Of a stretch of 64,000 nt of DNA, positions 1-8,900 are shown one piece after another. The position numbers were made by a program, and so were the translations under genes. This DNA is from Listeria cornellensis FSL F6-0969 (GTDB lineage Bacteria; Bacillota; Bacilli; Lactobacillales; Listeriaceae). The stretch's first letter is position 1. The number at the start of each line of letters is the position of its first letter. Under the pieces are notes generated by a model that did no database searches, was not told where the DNA came from, and saw only the letters and a list, made by a program, of their open reading frames with translations. The stretch spans positions 60,749-124,748 of the forward strand of contig NZ_AODE01000010.1 of assembly GCF_000525855.1 (NCBI RefSeq), given 5' to 3'.

Positions 1-798
1 GGTTCTATTATTAAAGATTACAAATTAACGGCGGATGCTTATCAAATAGACTCGGCCAATATTGTTGGTACTTATGGAAAAGACATCGCCAAAATTTCCA
101 TGTGGGTCAATGGTCAAGTAGTGGGGCAAGCAACAACGAATGCAGATGGTACGTATCAAGTGCAAGATATCGCCAAATTCGTAACATCAAAGAAAGACAT
201 TGTAGAAATTGTCGGCGTTGATACGCAAAATATAGAAGTGGCACGAGTGAAAGTAAGTGTAGCAAGCTCGCCTTTTGAGAACTGGGTGAAGGCAGATACC
301 TATAAGTTTGGCACGAAAGAATTGACCGGGACACTTGGCAAGAACATTAGTAAAGTACGTCTGTGGGTTAATGGTAAATCTGTTCAGCAAGGTACGATAC
401 GTGAAGATGGTAGCTATATTTTCGAAGATGCTAAGAAAAGTATTTTAAAAGATACTGATTTGGTGGAAATTGTTGGTGTGGATGAAAATTATGTAGAACT
501 TGGCCGCACAACAGTTGTGGTGGAACCAATTGTGCTAGATCTTACATTGACAGCTGATAGTTATACATTTGGAAGCGCGACATTGACAGGAAAGTATGGA
601 AAAGACATCAAATATGTGCGTCTTTTGGTAAATGGAGAAATCGTTAGACAAGCGGACTTAGATCCAGTAACAGGAACATATACATGCAAAGATATCGTCA
701 AAAAAATTACAAGTAGTTCGGATAAACTAGAGATAATAGCAGTTGATGCGAACTATAAAGAAATCAAACGTATCCCGGTAGAAATGATAATAGAATAA
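1..798 (+). CDS. Secreted Ig-repeat surface protein, 5' end outside window
   Basis: The frame is open from base 1, so this is the C-terminal part of a larger protein. It contains three consecutive ~80-residue beta-rich repeats. Each has a TADxY/ADTY-like start, a central G(T/K)xGKxI segment, an (R/K)(L/M)WVNG-type motif and an (E)IVGVD/IAVD end. The same repeat type makes up the C-terminus of the M60 metallopeptidase at 24991-28506. In Listeria such domains are found on secreted proteins and are read as bacterial Ig-like spacer or adhesion modules. No LPXTG motif or membrane tail follows the last repeat, so attachment to the wall, if any, lies elsewhere. The catalytic or binding part is not in the window, and an M60 or similar enzyme is only one possibility. 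Confidence 0.8.
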   Translation, partial: GSIIKDYKLTADAYQIDSANIVGTYGKDIAKISMWVNGQVVGQATTNADGTYQVQDIAKFVTSKKDIVEIVGVDTQNIEVARVKVSVASSPFENWVKADTYKFGTKELTGTLGKNISKVRLWVNGKSVQQGTIREDGSYIFEDAKKSILKDTDLVEIVGVDENYVELGRTTVVVEPIVLDLTLTADSYTFGSATLTGKYGKDIKYVRLLVNGEIVRQADLDPVTGTYTCKDIVKKITSSSDKLEIIAVDANYKEIKRIPVEMIIE

Positions 799-807
799 GT
801 CTGGTGA

Positions 808-836
808 GCCATGATATTCAATATCATGGCTTTTTT
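808..836 (+). terminator. Rho-independent terminator of the Ig-repeat gene
   Basis: A 10-bp perfect stem (GCCATGATAT paired with ATATCATGGC) with a short loop is followed by six T residues, ten bases after the stop codon of the preceding gene. Confidence 0.85.
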
Positions 837-879
837 GGATGGAGTGATGATACAATGAAGCCAAAAGGAGGGATGCATG

Positions 880-1710
880 ATGAAAAAGTGGGATGGACAC
901 ACGCATACGGAATTTTGTCCGCATGGCTCGGGGGATAGGCTGGAATCAATGATTGAAAAAGCAATAACACTAGGATTTACGGATTATTCGATTACGGAGC
1001 ACCCGCCAATGCCGGTAGCTTTTGAGGAACTCATTGCGAATCCTATGGAGGATATTGCAACGGCTGCGATTCGCTGGGATCAGCTAGATACTTATTTTAA
1101 ACACGCACATGAAATGAAGCAGAAATATAAAAATCAAATTCGGATTCATGTTGGATTAGAAGTGGATTTCTTGCCAGGGTTTGAAAGGGATACACGGGCT
1201 TTGTTAAGGGAGTATGGTTCGCAGATGGATGACAGTATTTTGTCGCTTCATTTTATGCCTGGGACAGAAGGATGGCGTTTTATCGATTTCTCCGCAGAAG
1301 ATTTTGAGGCTGGAATTTTGCAGCACTATGGTGATTTTGCTGCTGTACAAAAGGCTTATTATGCGTTGATTAGAGAATCGTTGTTTGCAGATTTAGGTGT
1401 AGCCAAGCCGAAACGATTAGGCCATATTTCGCTTTGTCAGAAATTCCAAGGCTTTTTTACGGAAGAGGAGACTGGTATAAAAAGCGAGGCACGATTGCAA
1501 ATTTCGCAGTTACTAAAAGACGTCAAAGCGCAAGAATACCAGCTAGATTGGAATACAGCAGGACTTTATAAGGAGTTTTGCGGGGAGACGTATCCACCGC
1601 TTGATGTGGCAAAAGAGGCGCGAGGGCTCGGAATCGAATTGGTGTACGGCTCAGATGCACATCGTTTGGCAGATGTAGGACGAGGTTACGACTATTATGA
1701 AGAGAATTAA
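880..1710 (+). CDS. hisJ: Histidinol-phosphatase, PHP family (HisJ/HisK type)
   Basis: PHP-domain phosphohydrolase of ~276 residues, the usual length for Bacillus/Listeria HisJ, which dephosphorylates L-histidinol phosphate in histidine synthesis. The metal-binding motifs of the PHP barrel are present: HTHTEFCPHG near the N-terminus, a TEHPP motif, LEVDF in the middle, and GSDAH near the C-terminus. Two in-frame ATGs occur at 877 and 880. The GGAGG at 868-872 is better spaced from 880, so that start is preferred. The gene stands alone between terminators and no other his gene is nearby, so a role in histidine synthesis follows from the family rather than the context. Confidence 0.85.
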   Translation: MKKWDGHTHTEFCPHGSGDRLESMIEKAITLGFTDYSITEHPPMPVAFEELIANPMEDIATAAIRWDQLDTYFKHAHEMKQKYKNQIRIHVGLEVDFLPGFERDTRALLREYGSQMDDSILSLHFMPGTEGWRFIDFSAEDFEAGILQHYGDFAAVQKAYYALIRESLFADLGVAKPKRLGHISLCQKFQGFFTEEETGIKSEARLQISQLLKDVKAQEYQLDWNTAGLYKEFCGETYPPLDVAKEARGLGIELVYGSDAHRLADVGRGYDYYEEN

Positions 1711-1740
1711 AAAAGTTGGGCGTTTCCGCCCAACTTTTTT
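1711..1740. terminator. Bidirectional terminator between hisJ and the purine permease
   Basis: A 12-bp perfect stem (AAAAGTTGGGCG with its complement) and a TTTC loop has A residues on one side and T residues on the other. It can therefore stop transcripts from both convergent genes. Confidence 0.85.
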
Positions 1741-3034
1741 AAACAACAAACACAAAATATAAAATAAATAATAACATGAGTACGTACATAATCGGGTGAA
1801 CTTCTTTATATCTACCTTTGAAAAACATTGTGATTGGATAAAAGATGAAGCCGAGCGCGATCCCAGAAGCAATCGAAAAGCTGAGCATCATCATCAGGAT
1901 AACCATGAAACAAGGAACAGCGATTTCGAATTTCGACCAATCGATATGAGCTACGTTGCCAATCATTAGAATGCCAACAATAACAAGGGCCGGCGTCGTA
2001 ACAGCGCTCGTGATAACACCTAGAAGTGGCGAAAAGAACATCGATAGGGCAAAGCAAATCGCAATCACAATCGCTGTTAAGCCAGTACGACCACCGACCG
2101 CAACACCTGCCGTTGATTCTACATAAGACGTTGTTGTCGACGTTCCGAGAATCGAACCAACGATGGTTGCAGACGAATCAGCAAACAAAGCGCGACTTGC
2201 ACGTGGTATTTTGTTATCCTTCATGAATCCCGCTTGATTCGCTACGGCAACGAGTGTACCGGCAGTATCAAAGAAATCAATGAAGAAAAATGTCAAAATA
2301 ACAATCAGCATTTGCGGTGTGAAAATATCACCGAGATGGAAGAGCGCTTGCCCGAATGTAGGCGATATATCTGGAATTGGTGCCACGACTTGTGTGGGAA
2401 CATCGATGAGTTGGAAAAGCATGCCGACAATAACGGTCGCAGCCATCCCGATAAAAATCGCACCATTTACACTTAAAGTCATGAGAATAATGGTAACCAC
2501 GATACCAAAGACCGCAAGCAACACCGCACTGTTATGAAGATCGCCAAGCGCCACCAACGTTGCTTTGTTTCCGACAATGATACCCGCGTTTTTCAGGCCG
2601 AGAAAAGCGATGAAAAAGCCAATACCGGCGCCAACTGCAAATTTCAACTCGGTAGGAATAGCGTTGATGATTTTTTCCCGGATCCCGGTGACCGTAAGTA
2701 CGATGAAGACACAGCCAGAAACCAAAACGCCAGATAGCGCTGTTTCCCAAGGAATGCCCCACTGTGCACAAACCGTATACGCGAAAAAGGAACTAAGCCC
2801 GATTCCTGGTGCGAGGCCGATCGGATAATTCGCGATGAGCCCCATGAGCAGTGAACCAACGACCGCAGCTAAGGCCGTAGCCACGAATACCGCGCTGATG
2901 TCCATTCCAGTTGTTGCAAGCGCAGACGGATTTACAAATAATATGTAAGCCATCGACAAGAACGTTGTTAACCCTGCCAAAATTTCTGTTTTGATCGTTG
3001 TCTTATTTTCTCGTAGTTTAAACAATTTTTCCAT
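1739..3034 (-). CDS. pbuG: Guanine/hypoxanthine permease (NCS2, AzgA/PbuG-like)
   Basis: Integral membrane purine:H+ symporter of ~431 residues with about 12 hydrophobic segments. The AzgA-type start is visible (TEILAGLTTFLSMAYILFVN), as are the GLAPGIG motif and the FFFIDFFDTAGTL and TSYVESTAGV stretches. The open frame reaches back to 3076, but the ATG at 3034 is chosen: it has GGGAGG about 8 bases upstream, and the protein then starts directly at the family N-terminus (MEKLFKLRENKT). A guanine-type purine riboswitch and a promoter lie upstream (3140-3242), so expression should fall when guanine or hypoxanthine is plentiful. Substrate choice within the family is inferred from the riboswitch class. 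Confidence 0.88.
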   Translation of the reverse strand: MEKLFKLRENKTTIKTEILAGLTTFLSMAYILFVNPSALATTGMDISAVFVATALAAVVGSLLMGLIANYPIGLAPGIGLSSFFAYTVCAQWGIPWETALSGVLVSGCVFIVLTVTGIREKIINAIPTELKFAVGAGIGFFIAFLGLKNAGIIVGNKATLVALGDLHNSAVLLAVFGIVVTIILMTLSVNGAIFIGMAATVIVGMLFQLIDVPTQVVAPIPDISPTFGQALFHLGDIFTPQMLIVILTFFFIDFFDTAGTLVAVANQAGFMKDNKIPRASRALFADSSATIVGSILGTSTTTSYVESTAGVAVGGRTGLTAIVIAICFALSMFFSPLLGVITSAVTTPALVIVGILMIGNVAHIDWSKFEIAVPCFMVILMMMLSFSIASGIALGFIFYPITMFFKGRYKEVHPIMYVLMLLFILYFVFVV

Positions 3035-3139
3035 TAAACAAAGCCTCCCTGAATTGTGTTGTCGCACATTTTTCAAAGATGAGCCATCGCAAAAAAAGAA
3101 CCGATCCTGTCAAAAACAAAAATCGAGATATGCTATTGC

Positions 3140-3204
3140 TCGTAGTTTAGCCATTTACGGTAGCTAAGTAGAAACGTCTGGGCCATATTCCTAGACATAT
3201 ACGA
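3140..3204 (-). promoter_or_regulatory. Purine riboswitch aptamer, guanine-type
   Basis: Read on the minus strand, this has the layout of the purine aptamer. P1 is TCGTA/TACGA, followed by the conserved TATA core, the GTTTCTAC stretch between the two hairpins, and CCGTAAA in the second loop. The closing segment reads ACTACGA, with C at the position that pairs with the ligand (as in the Bacillus xpt aptamer), indicating guanine/hypoxanthine rather than adenine specificity. It lies between the promoter and the permease. The expression platform between 3035 and 3139 contains T-rich stretches, but I could not assign a clean terminator stem. Confidence 0.9.
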
Positions 3205-3213
3205 CATGTTTTT

Positions 3214-3242
3214 ATTTTAGCTTAATTGGTGGCGGTTAGCAA
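3214..3242 (-). promoter_or_regulatory. Promoter for riboswitch-pbuG transcript
   Basis: On the minus strand, a -35 TTGCTA (3237-3242) and a -10 TAAAAT (3214-3219) are separated by 17 bases and lie ten bases upstream of the aptamer. Confidence 0.65.
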
Positions 3243-3387
3243 GAGGGGAGAGGAAAAGTTGTGATTGTTAAAATTGGAGCAAATTTACTCTGCACAACCT
3301 TAGCTATTTCAAAAGCTATACTCCAACTTATTGACAAAGGGCATAGATATAGCGTCGGAAATATTTTTTCTTGAAGCCTCTTAGTTT

Positions 3388-3468
3388 AAACCTGATGAGT
3401 CTGCAGCTTTATAAGCTATGCAGAAGGCTTATAACCAGGAGCCGCTTATAAATGATGGTAACAGGTTT
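3388..3468. other. Structured intergenic element of unknown function
   Basis: An ~80-base segment is closed by AAACCTG/CAGGTTT (3388-3394 with 3462-3468). Inside are a long hairpin (CTGCA 3401-3405 with TGCAG 3419-3423, extended by GCTT/AAGC) and a second stem GGCT/AGCC (3426-3443). There is no T-run on either side. It sits just past the 3' end of the MEKHLA gene. It could be a multibranched RNA or a 3' UTR fold. I do not recognise a known family. Confidence 0.4.
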
Positions 3469-3476
3469 TGACTGAT

Positions 3477-3929
3477 TCATACCTTCGAAATGTAGATCAG
3501 TGCAGCAGTCCCAATTAATGCACCTGATTCGTTTATCAACTTCCAAATAATTCCTTTTTCTATTTCGAATAACTTCCCTTGTTTATCTATCCTTGTGCCA
3601 TAATAATTTGTTGATATGCCATTCATAGCAACATTCTCTAACATAAGATTCCTATCTTTTTGTTTCTGAGGAGGTGCACTTTTTCTGGAAGGGATGGATA
3701 GAAATTCCTCCAAATTATAGCCAAAAATATTTTGTGCTTGTTTATTGGCGTAGATGAAAAATGGCTCAGCGTTCGTATTTTGAACCAACAAACCATAGGG
3801 TGATTGCTCATCTAACCATCGAAGGCGGTCTTTTTTCTCCAGGAGGGGTGTGGGCAATTGTTCCTCTGTCCAGTGTTTATAAGATTGTTCAACTAGGCAA
3901 AGCATTTGGTATCTTTCTTTTTCATTCAT
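3477..3929 (-). CDS. MEKHLA (PAS-like) domain protein
   Basis: A single-domain protein of 150 residues. After a helical N-terminus (~1-40) the MEKHLA/PAS-like core begins. Recognisable segments are FFIYANKQAQNIFGYNLEEF, the (I/L)PSRKSAP turn typical of bacterial MEKHLA proteins, NYYGTRID and FEIEKGIIWKL. The family is related to PAS sensor domains, but the ligand and output are unknown. The start at 3929 has GGAGG ten bases upstream. It lies ~100 bases downstream of the thiamine-diphosphate enzyme on the same strand and may share its transcript. Confidence 0.7.
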   Translation of the reverse strand: MNEKERYQMLCLVEQSYKHWTEEQLPTPLLEKKDRLRWLDEQSPYGLLVQNTNAEPFFIYANKQAQNIFGYNLEEFLSIPSRKSAPPQKQKDRNLMLENVAMNGISTNYYGTRIDKQGKLFEIEKGIIWKLINESGALIGTAALIYISKV

Positions 3930-4026
3930 ATATGATGAACCTCCAATCTACAAATTACGCACTCGTGGATTTTGTCCAAGGAGTTGTTCTGGATCCACTG
4001 GAATAGTTACAAGAATCGACTTTCCT

Positions 4027-5663
4027 TTATTTTTTTTCTATTTCTAGTAGAATGTTGTCAAAATTGGATAAATCTGCTGATACTGAATAACTTAACCAGC
4101 TAGATGCTTCTGCGATTTTACCGTAATCCATCTTGTCTAACGTATCATGGAAGCTTGCAGAATCAACTGTTGGGAGAATTAACGGTAATCCTTGGGCAAC
4201 GATAGAATAAGTATGATTATCTAATAGAAACAAGACGATACCTAAATCTTTTGCTTCGCTTAAACTGCCCCCATATAATCTGAAACAGCCATCTCCGCTA
4301 AAAAGATATACTCGCTTATCAGGTGAAGCTAACTTTGCCCCAATAGCAACCCCATACGCACCGCCCATGGCAGAACCTCTGTAAAAAGAGAAATAGGTCA
4401 TCGTATCATTTGGCCTTTGTGTTACATACTGATAATCTTTGTAAGCAAGGCAAACATCGCTGATAACAAGGCTGTTGGGTTGCCACCAATTATATAATCG
4501 CGCATAGACCTTTGCCATGTCTGCATACCCTTTTTGAGGTGCTAAGATTTCTCGGTTATTTAAATTTTTAGGTGCGATTGGACAGGCTTTTGTCGTGAAT
4601 GAGTGCTGTTTTGCCTCCTCTATGATTGCTTGCAGAACCTCGCTGATAGGGGCATTTATTTGGTGCATATGATGTTGCGCGCTATGGTGAAAGTTTCCTC
4701 TTATTTGGCCATAGGCATTTTCAATGTTTGTTAAAAAAAAAGACATCTCCAGCAGGGATTTTTTTTTAAATCGATTGTATATTCATCGGGTGTTACACCG
4801 ATACAAAGTATCACATCATCTTCATCTATAGATTCCCAGATATCTAGAGCTTTGTCATTTCCGCCAAAAGAAATATATCCATAGGCATAAGGATTACTAT
4901 GCTCCACACAGTTTCCACCATTGATACTCCATACGACAGCAGCTTTCAGTTCGTGACAAATAGTTGTCGTCAGCTTTCGCATTGCAGGATCATGTATACC
5001 TTCTTCTCCTACCAATAAAAGAACTCGTCTGCCTTGTACTTTTTCCCGAAATAGGCGGACGAATGGAATAATTTCAGAATTCCTATAGGCTGGTTTATGA
5101 TTTGGAATTATTGGAAATTCAAAGGCTGGCAATGCCATCATTTCATTATCTAATAAAAATACAACGGGCTTTCGTGAGAGCAATGCTTGTCGTGCCTGTT
5201 CTAATTGCGTAGCAAATGTAAATGGGTTATCTAGAAGGAATACATGCTGAGGCAATTCTGCTAACAGTTGCTGAACAATATTACTGCCATGGATAGAGGA
5301 ATCTTGTAAGGAACCGTCTTCTGCATGGAGAACAGTCGAAATAGGGAAAACATAGACGGAGGGAATGTCATGAAGTTTGGCATCGCTGAGTCCACAAGAT
5401 AATAGTTTTGTTGCAGCACCAGTGGTAGATATGGCAGCTGCAATTTTTCCAGTGGCAACATAATGTCCTAATGGGGCAAAACCTGCAGGATACTCACTGA
5501 TTGTAAATAAAGAGGGTATTTTCTCAGCAGGCGTGTACGGTATAAGGTATTTCAGATAATGAACGACACCTCCACCTGTCACCCCTGTATACAAATTAAT
5601 CCCAGACGAAGACAAATAATCTACAAGTACTTTAAATCCATTTTGTTTAGTAATGGTCATCAT
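4027..5663 (-). CDS. Thiamine-diphosphate-dependent decarboxylase-like enzyme (frameshifted at T9/A9)
   Basis: Two overlapping frames (5669-4731 and 4746-4027) together make one ~545-residue ThDP enzyme of the acetolactate synthase/pyruvate decarboxylase fold. The first half has the Pyr domain with the conserved Glu in ISEYPAGFA and a central domain (LLLVGEEGIHDP). The second half has the PP domain: SDVCLAYKD, FYRGSAMGGAYG, then the GDGCFR...LLDNHTYS cofactor motif. The break is at nine T bases, 4759-4767 (nine A in the mRNA). With eight, the reading becomes a smooth DLKKIPAGDVFFLTN. The start at 5663 is preferred because GAAAGGA (5670-5676) is too close to the ATG at 5669. The substrate is unknown. 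The gene is divergent from the large adhesin. Confidence 0.7.
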
Positions 5664-5695
5664 TTTCATTCCTTTCTTTTTTTAAAATAAAAATG

Positions 5696-5718
5696 TTAAT
5701 TAAGTCCATTTTAATTAA
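5696..5718. promoter_or_regulatory. Possible operator in the divergent promoter region
   Basis: TTAATTAA occurs twice, seven bases apart (5696-5703 and 5711-5718), upstream of the ThDP gene and ~200 bases before the adhesin. Each half is itself palindromic. The AT-rich background makes chance occurrence plausible. No other gene or clear promoter was seen in 5719-5913. Confidence 0.25.
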
Positions 5719-5913
5719 TACCCTTATGCATTTTTTTTAAATCACTTGCATAAGGAACAGGAATAAGTGCTTTGTGGTATTCCAAAATAGAATGTAAGCG
5801 GAAAAATATAGAAGTTAAAATAATCAGAATGTTATATAAAATCGTTTAAAGCATATCCAAATAGGGGATAAAATAAAATATATAGAGTGATATTTAATAA
5901 AGGGGGATTTTGG

Positions 5914-8900
5914 ATGAAAAAAACATTTGCTTGGGTATCTATATTGGCGATTGTACTACAACTTTTCTTACCACAAATAATCTATGCAATACCGACGGAT
6001 GGGTTGGGCAAGAAGGCATTGACGTTAACTGATATTACTATCAAGGATCAAGAAGTATTACCAACGAATGAAATAGACACGACACTACAGGGTGCTGTGA
6101 AAACAGGGAATGAACAGCAAAATATAAGGGTAACGCTTTCTGATAATGTAGTCTTAACTGATGAAAGTGGTGAATTGAAGGATGCAGAGCAACAAGTGAT
6201 TGGGTCTTATGTGACACATTTACAAGAGATTGTGCTTACAATTAACCCTAATGTGGAGGCCAAAATTGTATTTCCATTTAAGGGGCAGTTGGAAGATACA
6301 GATGAACCAAAAGTGACGGTTGAGTTTGATATAGATGGTGAAAAGACAGCGAAAGAAGTGATTTTTAAGCCAGATGAGCCTAAGATAGATGTCGTGACAC
6401 CGAATCTAGAAAAAAAAACCAGCAACGGATGTTGGGAAGAAGCCACAGTTGAAACGTGCGGCAGTGGATATTAAGAATTTATTAGGGCCGACAGATGAGT
6501 TTTTAACGGGGATGAATCTGACTTATACGGACGGGGATGGGAACCCTGTAACAAACCCAACGATTGAGGACAATGTGAATTTTGAGATGGCGTTTGACTT
6601 GCCTGAGAGTGTGAGGGAGCAAATGCAAGACGGCGATTATTATACGTTTACCTTGCCAGATGAGATTAAAATTGTGCAAAATCAGAGTTTTCCGTTGAAC
6701 AATGCGAATGGCGATACGTATGCGACAGCCGTTGTGAACGTGGATGGGACGGTTACGATTACGTTTAATGAACGGGTGACGGAAGAATCGAACATTCATG
6801 GAGACTTTCATTTTAGTGGAAAGTTTGATGAGGCGAATATTCCTGGACCTGGTGATATTACGATTGTGATTCCAGGTGAGGAGCAGATACCAGGTATTGA
6901 TGTGACGGTGAGACCGGATGTAGCGAGCTCTGTGAGTAAAGAGGGGCATTTTGATAAAACACCGAATCCGAATCAGGTGATTTGGAATGTGGATGTTAAT
7001 AAGGATATGAATCATATTACGAACGCGACAGAGACGGAGAATTTGCCAGAAGGTTTGACGATTACGGGTGTGAAAGTCTACGAGTTGCAAGTAGATTTTG
7101 ACGGGAATGTGATTCCTGGAGGTGAGGTCGAAATTTCAACAAGTGACTATATGGTCGATGCAGATGGAAAAGTGACTTTTGCGAATGTAATTGATAAGCC
7201 GTACCGGATTGAGTATACGACGGATATTGATGCTAGCGTGAAGCCAGGGAATGAGGGTGGCGCGGTTAATTTTACGAATGATGTTACGTTTGACGGGGAT
7301 GAAATAGAATCGATTCCTGCGGAGGCCTCCGTGACGGCGAATTATAAGGCTGGTCTGGTAAAAGGACAGCCAAACTATCATCCAGAAGACCAGACATTTG
7401 ATTGGGTAATTAATTATAATCATAATGAGTTTAATATTAAGGAATCCCAAGCCACGGTGCATGATACGATTAGTGGAAATATGACGCTTCAAGATGCTAG
7501 TGTTGTTTTGAAGAAGGTTACTTTTGATAGTAATGGAAATCCACAAGAAGGGGACACGCTTGTGCTTGGCATCGACTACAATCTAGTTCCAGCACCTGAT
7601 GGCAAGGGTTTTGAGATTGTGTTTATTGGTGATGTGGATTATGCTGTGAATATTCATTATACGACACAAGTGGAAGATGTGATTGATAAGGACACAACCT
7701 ATAGTAATAGTGTTGTGGATGGCAGTGGGAATAAGGATACAGAATCTGGAACCGCTAAACAGCAAGGGTTGATAAAAAATATTGAGAACGTGGACTACGG
7801 CAGTAAAACGTTGGATTGGGTTGTTGATATCAATAAAAATAATTACCAAATGGAAAATTGGACGTTCACAGATACGCTCAGTGAAGGTCTGACATGGGTG
7901 AATTTACGCTTTAGTATTAGTGATGTGACAACGGGCCAGCCACTACGAGAAGGCATAGATTACACGATGACTTATGATGCAGTAACAAATCAAATCCACG
8001 CAGAATTTATTGGGAGTTTCGTGAATACTTCGGATACATTCCGAATTAACTATAAGACGGAATATGACGCGGATGTTTTAGAACAAAGTGGTGAAACGGC
8101 TTTTAAAAAATCATGCGACGTCTGATTGGGTGAGTACAACGGATAATACGCATAAAAATCCAGGTGACACGGCAGAATTTAAGCCGAATCCAGCCTCGCA
8201 AGATAATGGGTTTAAATTTGGGGAGTATAATGCGCAAGATAAGCTGATTACGTGGACGCTAGGTGTTAATTATAGTAAAGTGGGGCTTGAAAATGCACAA
8301 GTAGTGGATAAAATGACAGATAATCAGAACTTTGTGCCAGACAGCTTAAAAATCTTCCATTATTCGATTGCTTCGGACGGCTCTTATGTGAAGGGTGCGG
8401 AATTGACACCAGAAGAACGAGCAGAATTCGTCGTAACAGAGCCGTCGGATGGGAATGATAAGACGCTTACAATCAATCTGCCAGATGTGAATTCGTCTCT
8501 CAGTCAGTACATGTTTGAATATCAAACATCACTCGTAGGCGAGGTTATTCATGATTCAAGTAGTTACACGAATACGGCAACAGTGAAGAATGATGGACAT
8601 CCTGATTACGATATTACAGGTAAAGTTTCAGTAGCGCACGGTGGCAGTTACGCTGAAAAAACAGGTACACAAGATGCAGATGGGTTTGTGAATTGGGATG
8701 TGATGATTAATCCGAGTCAATCCACGCTAAATAATGTGGTGGTGTCAGATAACCCATCAACAAACCAAGCGATTGATGAAGCATCGATTATGGTATATAC
8801 AACAAGCATTGATCCATCCGGGAAAATAACACGAGGAGCGCCACTTGATCCAAGTCTATATGATGTGCTACTAACGACAGATAATGTGACGGGATTGCAA

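Noticed and set aside
3388..3468. Hammerhead ribozyme suggested by CTGATGAG
   Set aside because: No GAAA-containing second core strand and no three-stem hammerhead arrangement could be drawn.
4027..5663. Reading the ThDP enzyme as a genuine two-subunit decarboxylase with separate alpha and beta genes
   Set aside because: The frames overlap at a nine-base homopolymer, the second frame has no ribosome site, and deleting one base gives seamless sequence.
6503..7090. 195-codon minus-strand frame opposite the adhesin
   Set aside because: It is a shadow of the adhesin coding strand with improbable residue composition.
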